From assembly GCF_040396155.1 (NCBI RefSeq), contig NZ_JBEBOY010000008.1, positions 1 through 64,000 of the forward strand: a stretch of DNA of 64,000 bases, read 5' to 3'. The stretch's first letter is position 1. Every line of letters begins with the position of its first letter. Below the pieces are notes generated by a model, which was given only the letters and a program-made list of their open reading frames with translations, ran no database searches and was not told where the DNA came from. The DNA is from Tissierella praeacuta_A. Its GTDB lineage: Bacteria > Bacillota > Clostridia > Tissierellales > Tissierellaceae. The position numbers and the translations under genes are program-made. Below, piece after piece: positions 45,678 to 54,802 of this stretch.

Positions 45678-46343
45678 ATGTGGAAAAAAACATTGGCTAG
45701 TTTGTTTATCGGCACTAGTATAATTGCTGTTAGTTCAATTGGTCACTCGGCATCAGCAGTAAATGCAACGGCATTAACTACTACAACTAAAACTGAGCAA
45801 ACAATTAAAACTGAACATGTAACTAAGCCAGAGCAAACACCTAAAGTTGAGCAAGCACCTAAGGCAGAAACACCTAAGGTAGAAAAAACACCTAAAGCAG
45901 AGCAGCAGACAACTGAGACTAAGCAATTGCCTAAGGAAGAAAAAAAAGTTGATATTTCTAAATATCAAGTGATAAATCCTGAAAAAAATGCTTATTCTAC
46001 AGAGGATAAGGTTATTTTTATAAATGGCAAAGCTCCTTCGGGAACTTCTATTGGAATTAAATTATATGGTACTACAGATCTTACAAGAAAAAGTTTCAAT
46101 CTGCTTAAATTACCTGGTAAAGATGATTATATAGAAGTATTAGATGAAACTGTAAAAGCAGGTAATATGGGTTTTTTTGATAAACAACTTGATTTAGTAA
46201 CAGGTATTAATAAAGTAATTATTGATTTTGGAGTAGATGGGGTCCCGTCTGTGGAGAAAATTATATATGTAAAGGTTCCAGAAACAGGAACTAATGCAAA
46301 AGAAGTAAAGCTTACAAATATAATAGAAGATATATTGAAATAA
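45678..46343 (+). CDS. Secreted Pro/Lys/Glu-rich wall-associated protein
   Basis: A 221-residue protein. A signal peptide (about 1-28, ending SHSA-type, here GHSASA) leads to a low-complexity linker (about 36-90) built of repeats such as TPKVEQAPKAETPKVEKT, then a beta-rich C-terminal domain (about 92-215, FINGKAPSGTSIGIKLYG...). ATG 45678 follows AAAGGAGG. It sits within the wal cluster between walK and walH, under a consensus WalR box, a place where no standard wal gene is known. I do not recognise the C-terminal domain. Confidence 0.8.
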   Translation: MWKKTLASLFIGTSIIAVSSIGHSASAVNATALTTTTKTEQTIKTEHVTKPEQTPKVEQAPKAETPKVEKTPKAEQQTTETKQLPKEEKKVDISKYQVINPEKNAYSTEDKVIFINGKAPSGTSIGIKLYGTTDLTRKSFNLLKLPGKDDYIEVLDETVKAGNMGFFDKQLDLVTGINKVIIDFGVDGVPSVEKIIYVKVPETGTNAKEVKLTNIIEDILK

Positions 46344-46373
46344 TACTTACCTATGATATTGGAGATGGTTAAT

Positions 46374-47810
46374 GTGAAAGAAAGGATTAAAACTTTTCTA
46401 TTGATATCGTTGGTATGTATTAGTTTGCTATTTACTAAGAGATTATGGATTGAATTGCCCAATGAAATGTTTAATATATTTAACAAAGATGATGAAATCT
46501 ATAACTCATCATATTTATTATCAGATATGATACTACCTAATAAATACTTGTTAAATTTTGGTGAGAAAAATCATACTATTCTTTATGATGATTCTAAATA
46601 TGGGCTATGGACAAACTCCAGAGTAATCTTAAATGGTATATTGGGGTCAAAGGACATTAAAATTGCAGACTTACCAGATGATGAGTTTTTAACCTATAAT
46701 GGAAAAAGATCCATAAATTTTTACTTTCCTGATAAAATAAATACTTATATATTGGCTAAAGCCTTAGATGTCAAAGATCCTAATCTTATTGTAGATACAA
46801 TACCTAATGTAAGCGGCATATATATCTATTTAGGTAGAGAGGATCCTTTTTTTGTCTTTTCTGATGGAAAAAAGCATATAGCTATATATGATAAATCTAT
46901 TAACACAACCAATCTTAAAGAGAAAATTCTCACAATAGAAGAGGCTGGGAATTATAACTATTATCTTTCGATAAAAGAAGCAATGAAAATTAATTACGAT
47001 ATGTATATATCTTATAAAATGAAAAATACCCTACCAGAAGTTTATGTAGAAAATGAAGTAAGAAATTTAGATGAAGAAGAGAAAATAGAATTAGCAGAGA
47101 AGTTCTTAAATAAGAATATTGATTATATAACAGAAATAGTTGAGAATAATGGTTCAACTATGTATATATACAATAAAAGGGTTCTAAAATTAAATGTTAA
47201 TGGTACCTTAGAGTATTTTCATCCTCTAGTGCAAGTAGTGAAGAAGAGGAATTTATACCAAAGTTTAAGTACTGCGGCTGGATTCATATCTAAAAATGTA
47301 GGAGCGACAAAAGGAATGTATTTATCTAAGGTAGAAGATATTGAGGCAGACGATGAGAGTCTAGGCTATAATCTAACATTTAGATATAGAGTTAGAGGTA
47401 TTCCTGTAATTTTAGGTAATGGAATATCCGACTTTGTACAAATAGAAGTATTTAACGACCATATAAGATCTTATAAACATTTTATTAGAAAAGATATGAA
47501 TAAATCAGTGGACAATATTCCAGCTGGAGAAACGATGTTGACTTCTAACGATATATTAGATATGAATTATGATTTTATAATTCAAAAATATTTAGAGGAA
47601 AATAATATCACTTTAAAAGAAGATGAAGAAAGACCAGATATAGAAGAAATTTTATCATCATCCTTCATACAAGATATTAATTTATCATATTTTGATCCAT
47701 GTCTAAAGGATATGGAAGATGAATTAATAGGAGTATGGGTTATAAAAATGAATGATGGGCTTTATGCCTTTGATGTCTATGATGGATCTTTGGTATATGA
47801 AAAAAAATAA
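46374..47810 (+). CDS. walH: WalH (YycH)-like two-component regulatory protein
   Basis: A 478-residue protein with one N-terminal membrane helix (about 5-22) and a long extracytoplasmic domain, the architecture of YycH, which with YycI controls WalK from outside the membrane. The assignment rests on architecture, length and position between walK and walI-like genes; the sequence is divergent. GTG 46374 follows GGAG at 46362-46365; an ATG 21 bases upstream is possible but less well placed. It ends just before walI. Confidence 0.7.
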   Translation: MKERIKTFLLISLVCISLLFTKRLWIELPNEMFNIFNKDDEIYNSSYLLSDMILPNKYLLNFGEKNHTILYDDSKYGLWTNSRVILNGILGSKDIKIADLPDDEFLTYNGKRSINFYFPDKINTYILAKALDVKDPNLIVDTIPNVSGIYIYLGREDPFFVFSDGKKHIAIYDKSINTTNLKEKILTIEEAGNYNYYLSIKEAMKINYDMYISYKMKNTLPEVYVENEVRNLDEEEKIELAEKFLNKNIDYITEIVENNGSTMYIYNKRVLKLNVNGTLEYFHPLVQVVKKRNLYQSLSTAAGFISKNVGATKGMYLSKVEDIEADDESLGYNLTFRYRVRGIPVILGNGISDFVQIEVFNDHIRSYKHFIRKDMNKSVDNIPAGETMLTSNDILDMNYDFIIQKYLEENNITLKEDEERPDIEEILSSSFIQDINLSYFDPCLKDMEDELIGVWVIKMNDGLYAFDVYDGSLVYEKK

Positions 47811-47834
47811 GGAGTATCGGATGGTGAATTATAA

Positions 47835-48677
47835 ATGGATTGGTCAAAGGCGAAAACCATCTTAATAGTTGCGTTTTTAGTAACCAATATATTATTGGTA
47901 GCTGTTTTGCTTTCAAGTCAAAAGCAAGTAGAGACCACTACTAAGGAAGGATTTATTGAGGATGTAACTAAGCTTTTGAATAACAAAAATATTTCTATAG
48001 ATACAGAAATACCTAGGGAAATCCCAAGCTTAAATATTTTAACAGTAGAGTATGAAATGTTAGATTCATATGAAGTAAATAAGAATTACTTTCATGGCAA
48101 AGGTAAAATCCAATCTCAGGATAAAGGAAAGACAGGAATTATATATAATGATGAGTATATATTAATTATAAGAAAAAAAATATTAAGTTATGAAAATAAC
48201 AAACAAGAAAATAAATATAAGGATTTAGATAATGAAAAAGCTAAGGATATTGCAGTTAAATTTCTTGAGGAAAGAAATTATGATACTTCAGATATGCTTT
48301 TATCATATATAAAAAATGAAGGAAATGTTTATTATCTGGAATTTTCAAAACTATATAAGGATAAGTACCTAGAAAATGCAAATACTATTGTTGAAGTAGA
48401 TAGCAGAGGAGTTAGAAAACTAGAAAGAAAATGGCTGAGAGCATTAAGTGAAGGCGAAACACCTATATATATTAGTACTGCTCCAAAGGCCCTCCTTAGT
48501 CTACTAAGTACGGAAGAAGTATATGGGAAAACCATAAAAGATATTTCTCTATGTTATTATTTTGACCCTGTGAAACAGAAATATGTTCAAGAGGCGCAGG
48601 ACCCAAGAAAAGGAAATACTTCACCAGCATGGCGAGTATTATTTGATGATGGATATAAGATAATAATAGATAACTAG
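47835..48677 (+). CDS. walI: WalI (YycI)-like regulatory protein
   Basis: A 280-residue membrane-anchored protein starting MDWSKAKTILIVAFLVTNIL, a very typical YycI beginning, with a single N-terminal helix (about 8-27) and an extracytoplasmic domain (YycI fold, ... AKDIAVKFLEERNYDTSDM). Partner of YycH in regulating WalK. Terminator directly downstream at 48681, so walJ onward may be on a separate transcript. Confidence 0.82.
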   Translation: MDWSKAKTILIVAFLVTNILLVAVLLSSQKQVETTTKEGFIEDVTKLLNNKNISIDTEIPREIPSLNILTVEYEMLDSYEVNKNYFHGKGKIQSQDKGKTGIIYNDEYILIIRKKILSYENNKQENKYKDLDNEKAKDIAVKFLEERNYDTSDMLLSYIKNEGNVYYLEFSKLYKDKYLENANTIVEVDSRGVRKLERKWLRALSEGETPIYISTAPKALLSLLSTEEVYGKTIKDISLCYYFDPVKQKYVQEAQDPRKGNTSPAWRVLFDDGYKIIIDN

Positions 48678-48680
48678 AAA

Positions 48681-48708
48681 AGAAGAATTTCTAATTCTTC
48701 TTTTTTTT
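48681..48708 (+). terminator. Terminator after walI
   Basis: Nine-pair stem AGAAGAATT / AATTCTTCT (48681-48689 with 48693-48701) and a run of T, four bases after the stop. Confidence 0.82.
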
Positions 48709-48832
48709 ATACATATAGATTATAATATAAGAAAGGGTTTTATTGAAAATTATTGAGATTAAATTCACGTTTGAAAAGAATAATTTATGAGAACATGGAT
48801 TAACAATTAGAATAAAAAAAGGGGAAACTATT

Positions 48833-49627
48833 ATGGGAGTTAAATTTTGTTCCTTGTCTAGCGGAAGCTCTGGGAACTGTCAATATATTGAAACTGAAAA
48901 TACGAGAATATTAATAGATGCAGGTTTTTCTGGAAAGAGGATAGAAGAATTATTATCCTCCATAGGAGTAAGTCCATGTGCTTTAGATGGAATATTAGTG
49001 ACTCATGAACATATCGACCATGTAAGAGGAGTAGGGGTTTTTTCGAGAAGATACGACTTACCTATATATGCCAATGGAAATACATGGATGGGCATGGAAA
49101 AGACAATTGGTAAGATACAGGAAAAAAATATAAAAGTCTTTACATCTGAGGAGCATTTTGATATTAAGGACATCGGAGTTTATCCAGTTAATATATTTCA
49201 TGATGCTTTAGAACCAGTAGGATACATATTTTTTTATAATGAAATTAAGATTAGTATCATAACAGATACAGGAAAGGTAAATGATAGTATGAAATCTAAG
49301 ATGAAAGATTCTAATCTTTATTTATTGGAATCAAACCATGATATAGATATGCTAAAGAATGGCAGCTATCCATGGCCATTGAAACAGAGAATACTTAGCA
49401 GCAGTGGACATTTATCTAATGATGATGCAGGCGCAACTTTAGGAGAAATCATAAGGGGGAAAGAAGAAATAGTATTATTGGGACATTTAAGCCGAGATAA
49501 TAATACACCAGATCTTGCTTATAAAACTGTTAGGAATTTATTATTGAATCAAGGAATAGATGCAAATAAGGATATTAAATTAGATTTAACCTATAGAGAT
49601 AAGGCAACAAAAGTTTATAATCTATGA
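48833..49627 (+). CDS. walJ: WalJ (YycJ) metallo-beta-lactamase-fold protein
   Basis: A 264-residue MBL-fold hydrolase. The metal motif is VTHEHIDHVRGVG (HxHxDH), with ITDTGKVND and LLGHLSRDN supplying further ligands; the N-terminus MGVKFCSLSSGSSGNCQYIE is diagnostic of YycJ. Proposed double-strand DNA 5'-exonuclease activity and a link to division-replication coordination come from work on firmicute orthologues. It is the usual gene after walI. Confidence 0.93.
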   Translation: MGVKFCSLSSGSSGNCQYIETENTRILIDAGFSGKRIEELLSSIGVSPCALDGILVTHEHIDHVRGVGVFSRRYDLPIYANGNTWMGMEKTIGKIQEKNIKVFTSEEHFDIKDIGVYPVNIFHDALEPVGYIFFYNEIKISIITDTGKVNDSMKSKMKDSNLYLLESNHDIDMLKNGSYPWPLKQRILSSSGHLSNDDAGATLGEIIRGKEEIVLLGHLSRDNNTPDLAYKTVRNLLLNQGIDANKDIKLDLTYRDKATKVYNL

Positions 49628-49642
49628 TATGGAGGGATTAAG

Positions 49643-50788
49643 ATGAGTGACTATAATTACTATAGCTACAACAGACCGCCAAGAAAAAGAGGGCTTTTTT
49701 CATATTTTATAGCAGCATTAGTTGGAGCCATTATAGGAGGAGTTTTAAGTATTTATATTGCACCTACTTACTTGTATGGAAAAATATTACCTATGCCAGA
49801 TATTTTTGCGAGGCAAGAGACAGGAAATATTAATAAAATAAATATTACTCCAACTGAGGATATTTCTACAGTAACTGCTGTGGCTAAAAAGACTATAGGT
49901 TCTGTAGTAGGTATAACTACGATTCAAGAAGTTAGGGAATTCTTTTGGGCAAGGGATACAGAGGGAGTAGGTTCAGGAGTAATAATAGATTCAAATGGGT
50001 ATATCTTAACTAATTCCCATGTAATAGGAGATGGAAAAGCAAAAAGTATAACTGTACTTGTTGAGAATATGGAAAAAATGCCTGGTAAGGTTTTATGGTA
50101 TGATGCCGCCCTTGATCTGGCAATAGTAAAAGTAGATGCCAAGAATCTTCAAGTAGCAGATTTAGGAGATTCGGATTCATTAGAAGTTGGGCAATTGGCT
50201 ATTGCCATAGGTAATCCATTGGGTCTTGATTTTCAAAGGTCTGTAACCTCTGGTATAATTTCAGGTTTACATCGTTCTATTAGAGTAGACCAATATAATA
50301 TAATAGAAGATTTAATACAAACTGATGCTTCTATAAATCCTGGAAATAGTGGAGGCCCTCTTTTGAACAATAGAGGAGAAGTAATTGGATTAAATACTGC
50401 AAAAATTCAAACTGGAGAGGGTTTAGGATTTGCTATACCCATAAATCTTGTTAAATCAATTGCAGAAGAAGTAATCAGCAAAGGGAGTTTTAGCAATGTA
50501 TATATTGGTTTTCAGGGTATAGAAGTAGATAGATATGAAAGAGAAACAGGAGTTAAATTAAGTGTAAATGGAGGAGTTGTAATTGTAAAAGTACTCCCTA
50601 ATTCCCCAGCAGCAAATGTGGATTTAAGGCATACTGATGTAATAACTAAAGTAGATAATCAAAGTATCGAAAGTATGACTCAGTTGAGAAAGATATTATA
50701 TAAGTATAGGATTGGAGATAAGGTAATTTTAACAATAAATAGGGGTGGAGAAGAAATAGAGAAGGAGATCACATTTACAAAATTCTAG
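49643..50788 (+). CDS. htrA: HtrA-like serine protease (S1C) with PDZ domain
   Basis: A 381-residue membrane-anchored protease: cytoplasmic basic N-terminus, one helix (about 20-44), trypsin-like domain with H126 (LTNSHVIG), D158 (DAALDLAI) and S236 (NPGNSGGPL), and one C-terminal PDZ domain (about 280-380). HtrA degrades or refolds misfolded exported proteins. It follows walJ by 16 bases, as in many firmicute wal operons. Confidence 0.94.
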   Translation: MSDYNYYSYNRPPRKRGLFSYFIAALVGAIIGGVLSIYIAPTYLYGKILPMPDIFARQETGNINKINITPTEDISTVTAVAKKTIGSVVGITTIQEVREFFWARDTEGVGSGVIIDSNGYILTNSHVIGDGKAKSITVLVENMEKMPGKVLWYDAALDLAIVKVDAKNLQVADLGDSDSLEVGQLAIAIGNPLGLDFQRSVTSGIISGLHRSIRVDQYNIIEDLIQTDASINPGNSGGPLLNNRGEVIGLNTAKIQTGEGLGFAIPINLVKSIAEEVISKGSFSNVYIGFQGIEVDRYERETGVKLSVNGGVVIVKVLPNSPAANVDLRHTDVITKVDNQSIESMTQLRKILYKYRIGDKVILTINRGGEEIEKEITFTKF

Positions 50789-50808
50789 AAGATTAAAGGA
50801 GGAGTACA

Positions 50809-51558
50809 GTGAGAATTTTATTAACAAATGACGATGGAATAATGGCAGAGGGAATATATACATTAGCAAAAGAATTGGAAAAAGACCATGAAGTGATTAT
50901 AGTGGCTCCAGAGATTCAAAGGTCAGCCCAGAGTCATGCCATTACATTATTTCAACCTTTAGTAGTCAAGGAAGTAGAGTTGGAAGGGCTTAAATCTAAG
51001 GCATATAGTATATCTGGGACACCAGCTGATTGTGTGAGGGCTGGTTTAGAAGTTTTAACTGATGGACCAGTGGATATGGTTTTTTCTGGTACCAATATGG
51101 GGCTAAACTCAGGTATGGATATACTCTATTCAGGAACAGTATCTGCTGCCATAGAAGCCAATATCTATAAGATACCTTCCATAGCAGTGTCTGCAGAAGT
51201 AGTAGATGGAAATGCAAGATTTGATATTGCTGCAAAATATGCAAGAAAGATATTGGAAGATTCTAAGATTAAATTAAGTAAGTCGAATATAGTTTTAAAC
51301 ATAAATGTACCGTATAAAGATGAAGAGAATATATTAGGAATAAAGGTTTGTAAAATAGGGGGAATTATTTACGACTATTATTTTATGGATCAGAATGAAA
51401 AAGGAGAAAAGGTATTGAAATTAAAGGGCAGAAGGGAATCTGAAATAAAAGAGGATACAGATAGATATTATTTGCATCAAGGATATGTAACTGTAACTCC
51501 CTTGCATTATGATTTAACTAATTTTAAATTACTAGAAGAAGTAAGAAATTGGTTTTAG
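50809..51558 (+). CDS. surE: 5'/3'-nucleotidase SurE
   Basis: A 249-residue stationary-phase survival nucleotidase acting on nucleoside monophosphates. The metal-binding signature is MRILLTNDDGI, with ISGTPADCV and VFSGTNMGLNSGMDILYSGT further on. GTG start after AAGGAGGAG. It follows htrA closely, so may be part of the same transcript, although it is not a usual wal gene. Confidence 0.94.
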   Translation: MRILLTNDDGIMAEGIYTLAKELEKDHEVIIVAPEIQRSAQSHAITLFQPLVVKEVELEGLKSKAYSISGTPADCVRAGLEVLTDGPVDMVFSGTNMGLNSGMDILYSGTVSAAIEANIYKIPSIAVSAEVVDGNARFDIAAKYARKILEDSKIKLSKSNIVLNINVPYKDEENILGIKVCKIGGIIYDYYFMDQNEKGEKVLKLKGRRESEIKEDTDRYYLHQGYVTVTPLHYDLTNFKLLEEVRNWF

Positions 51559-51624
51559 AGTTGAATAATTAGTTTAATTTTGGGTAGTAATAGAGTAACA
51601 CTTTAATAGGGAGAGGTGCTATTT

Positions 51625-51927
51625 ATGTTTAAAATTAAAGATAAAGAAAAAGTATTAAAAGAGTATGTAAAACGTTATCCGGAGTTAGACCAGTTTGTAA
51701 TTGATGAATTATCTAGGGAATATGATAGATACATAGATTTACTTAAAAATTTAGAAACTAGAAGTGAAGCCATATCTGTATTCGAAGAAGAGATTGAGAA
51801 AAATGAAAGAAGATATAAAGAGAATAATATGATGAAGGCCTTAGAAGGTTCGACCCATGACCAATTCATGGAGATCCTTGCAAACTATGGCATGATAGTA
51901 TTTTTCAGAGACAATATGATAGAGTAA
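51625..51927 (+). CDS. Conserved-looking small helical protein, unknown
   Basis: A 100-residue, highly charged, probably all-helical protein (FKIKDKEKVLKEYVKRYPEL ... MKALEGSTHDQFMEILANYG). No signal, no membrane segment. ATG 51625 follows GAGAGGTG; an upstream GTG lies inside that site. It is followed by a long palindromic terminator, then rlmH. I do not recognise a family; codon use looks like its neighbours. Confidence 0.6.
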   Translation: MFKIKDKEKVLKEYVKRYPELDQFVIDELSREYDRYIDLLKNLETRSEAISVFEEEIEKNERRYKENNMMKALEGSTHDQFMEILANYGMIVFFRDNMIE

Positions 51928-51947
51928 TTTAGAACCAATAAAGAATG

Positions 51948-51991
51948 AATAAAAAATAGGTGTACAGCTAGCTGTACACCTATTTTTTATT
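51948..51991. terminator. Perfect 44-base palindromic terminator
   Basis: The arm 51948-51969 is the exact reverse complement of 51970-51991, with GC-rich GGTGTACAGC core and A/T tails. It ends the surE transcript and, by symmetry, could act in both directions. Confidence 0.88.
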
Positions 51992-52216
51992 AGAAAGAAG
52001 CATTGCATAATTAAACATATTAACATAAAAAATAATAAAAGTTCTATAAATAAAAGTTTTATTCACTTAAAGATTTAGCTATTTTATATATTCAAGTTAT
52101 TATAAGTAATCCGTAGAAGATATCATAAAAAATGTATTTTATTGAAATATTAAAAATAGGATATTTGTGCTAGAATAAAAAAGGAATAAAATACATTAGA
52201 TTGAAAGGATACTGTT

Positions 52217-52696
52217 ATGAATATTAGGATTGTTGCAGTAGGAAAGATAAAGGAAAAATATATACAGGAAGGTATCAAAGAATTTACTAAGAGATTATCA
52301 AGATATTGTTTATTAGATATAGTTGAAATTGACGATGAAAAAGCACCTGAAAGTTTGTCTGAAAAGGAAATGGAAATGGTGAAAAATAAAGAGGGAGTTA
52401 AAATATTAGGAAAAATTCCTCAAAATTCTTTTGTTATATCTTTAGTCATAGAAGGAAAACAATTATCCTCAGAGGATTTATCAATAAAAATGAAAGAATT
52501 AATGATAAATGGTACTAATGATATTACATTTATAATAGGAGGATCTTTAGGATTATCGAAAAATGTAATAAACAGAAGTGATTTTAAGCTATCGTTTTCA
52601 AAAATGACATTTCCCCATCAGCTAATGAGGCTTATACTGTTGGAACAGATATATAGAGGTTGGCGAATAATGAGAGGTGAACCGTATCACAAATAA
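52217..52696 (+). CDS. rlmH: 23S rRNA (pseudouridine-1915-N3) methyltransferase RlmH
   Basis: A 159-residue SPOUT methyltransferase. MNIRIVAVGKIKEKYIQEGI is the family N-terminus; the SAM-binding knot is FIIGGSLGLSKNVINRSDF, and the C-terminus LILLEQIYRGWRIMRGEPYHK contains the catalytic tyrosine and the invariant YHK end. A degenerate partial copy lies at 57089. Confidence 0.96.
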   Translation: MNIRIVAVGKIKEKYIQEGIKEFTKRLSRYCLLDIVEIDDEKAPESLSEKEMEMVKNKEGVKILGKIPQNSFVISLVIEGKQLSSEDLSIKMKELMINGTNDITFIIGGSLGLSKNVINRSDFKLSFSKMTFPHQLMRLILLEQIYRGWRIMRGEPYHK

Positions 52697-52918
52697 CTCG
52701 AAAACCAAACTTAATAGATTTAATTGAGAAAAAGTTGATTGTCTACTATTACAATGTATAAGTAACCATTTCCTATAATAGAAGATGAAAAAGTAATATA
52801 ATTCTTAAAGTAATTTATTTATGATAAAGATATTATAATTTGAGAGTTTAATATGTTACACTATCTATATAGAGTGTGTTAAGAATTGTTTTTATAATAC
52901 TAAATAAGGGGAATAACA

Positions 52919-53455
52919 ATGATAGAGATTAGAAAAGCGACAAAGAATGATTTACAAGAAATGAAAGCAATAGTAAAATCAGCTTTTTATCGTGAAGGTA
53001 AAGATGAAATCTTTAATGAGTGGGAGTTTGTGGAGAAAGTTACATATGATAAAGGTTTTATAAAAGAATTATGCCAAGTAGCTGTGTTAGACGGTAAAAT
53101 TACAGGATATATTTTACTGTCTGAAGCACAGATTGGAAATAAGAAGGGATTATCTTTAGGACCATTAGCAGTGACACCTGTATATCAAAGTAAGGGAATT
53201 GGGAAGCAGCTTATAAAGAATGGGCTAGATCAGGCGAAAGCATTAGGCTATGAATGGGTTGCATTAACAGGGGGAGATTATTATTTACAATTTGGATTTG
53301 AGCCTGCGTTGAAATACCATATTATTTTATCAGAAGATAACCCTGAAAATGAGTATTTAAAGATTCTTTTCCTGAACAGAAGTAATGTAGATAAGGTTTG
53401 TGGTGTTATGAGATTCTGTGATTCATTTTATAACGAAAATGGTGAATTACTTTAA
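52919..53455 (+). CDS. GNAT N-acetyltransferase (YhbS-like)
   Basis: A 178-residue acetyltransferase. The N-terminus IEIRKATKNDLQEMKAIVK, motif A LGPLAVTPVYQSKGIGKQLIK (acetyl-CoA loop) and the YYLQFGFEPA block are typical of the YhbS-like group. The acceptor is unknown. It stands alone after rlmH with A/T-rich gaps on both sides. Confidence 0.9.
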   Translation: MIEIRKATKNDLQEMKAIVKSAFYREGKDEIFNEWEFVEKVTYDKGFIKELCQVAVLDGKITGYILLSEAQIGNKKGLSLGPLAVTPVYQSKGIGKQLIKNGLDQAKALGYEWVALTGGDYYLQFGFEPALKYHIILSEDNPENEYLKILFLNRSNVDKVCGVMRFCDSFYNENGELL

Positions 53456-53654
53456 TTGATGAGAAGTTACGGCATAGTATAATGACTTTAAACATTATAT
53501 ATGTAGAAAAATTGTTATAAAATTAACGAATTAATGAGCAGATGAAAAAAAGTATGAATTATATTATTGGAAATGTAAAAATTCATATTATAGAATATAT
53601 GATTCCAATGGGTAACTATTATCTTTGAGGGTATATAATGGCGAGGAGGTTTTT

Positions 53655-54173
53655 ATGAAAAAGAAATATAGACTTATTCTTTTATTTATTTTACTCGTCT
53701 TAGTTCTTATCTACATTAAAACAATTCATCCATATATACAAAGAAGAAACGTAAAAGCCGAACTAGCAGAGGAATGGGAGATAGATATTGCTCCAGAATA
53801 TAAATTAACGGCAATAAAGAAGAATAAGCAGCAATGGCATGGAGAACAACAAAAATTTATATTATTTGAATCAGATAATTTGAGTAATTTATATAAGTAT
53901 ATTAATGATAATAATTTTAATCAAGATAAGATAGGCCTTGATTCAATAAAAAGAGTTGTTGAAATAGAAGATATTCTAAATGTTGAAAGAAAATATAGAG
54001 TTGATTTTGACTCTGATTATCTTTATAAGATGTTTATGAAACAGAAAGTATCATTAGGATCTGAACAAAAAAATGATTTATTATATGTCTTTTTAATAAA
54101 AAAGAATAATAAAATTAAGGTGTTTTTTATAGAAGATTTAAACGTTTTAGATTTGGAAAGGTCTTTATTATAG
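53655..54173 (+). CDS. Hypothetical membrane-anchored protein
   Basis: A 172-residue protein: short basic N-terminus, one membrane helix (about 6-24), then an extracytoplasmic domain. ATG 53655 follows GGAGG at the right distance; an upstream GTG is unlikely. No known motif recognised. Neighbours are unrelated. Confidence 0.6.
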   Translation: MKKKYRLILLFILLVLVLIYIKTIHPYIQRRNVKAELAEEWEIDIAPEYKLTAIKKNKQQWHGEQQKFILFESDNLSNLYKYINDNNFNQDKIGLDSIKRVVEIEDILNVERKYRVDFDSDYLYKMFMKQKVSLGSEQKNDLLYVFLIKKNNKIKVFFIEDLNVLDLERSLL

Positions 54174-54331
54174 ATTACTTAAATGATAATTAACGATTTG
54201 TAAAGTAATATACAACTATGTTATTCAATATAATTTAGAAGTCAAACAATATTAAATATATGGAGATAATGGACAGATATAGGTTTATTCTACATATTAT
54301 GAGATAACTGAATTTATTGGGCGAGTAGATA

Positions 54332-54667
54332 ATGGGATTAAAAAGGGTATCTGATAGAATTTATTATTTACCGGCTGATGAAGAAACTGATAGACCTATA
54401 CTTGGATATATAAGGAGAGATAAGTATTCGATGGCAGTAGATTCAGTATTGATTTATATACCTGAAGAAAAGACTATTTTTGTTGGTGATGCAGATTGTG
54501 AAGATTACTATGATAATGGAGGGAAATATAATAAGTATAAATTAAAAAACTATATAGAATTAATTAAAGGCTTTGATTTTCATATCTATATGATAGGGCA
54601 TGGTGAGCCAGAAAACAAGGAATCAATACTTAATTATTTAGAAAATGAGCTTAAAAATATAAAATAG
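54332..54667 (+). pseudogene. Internally deleted metallo-beta-lactamase-fold gene
   Basis: The 111-residue frame starts like MBL hydrolases (LKRVSDRIYYLPADEETDRP, IRRDKYSMAVD) and ends like their C-terminal part (VLIYIPEEKTIFVGDADCED, YMIGHGEP), joined at about residue 38. The region that should hold the HxHxDH metal motif is missing, by comparison with the family roughly 130-150 residues. The frame is preserved at the junction. The product is most likely inactive. Confidence 0.7.
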
Positions 54668-54802
54668 TAAATTTCGTATTATACCAATTATAGTAAATTA
54701 TGTTGCAAGCAAATGAAGTTTTAAAATAATAAAATTAAATGGTATAATTATAAATATAATATTTAATAACATAAGATTCTAGATTATTGAGGAGACGAAT
54801 AT

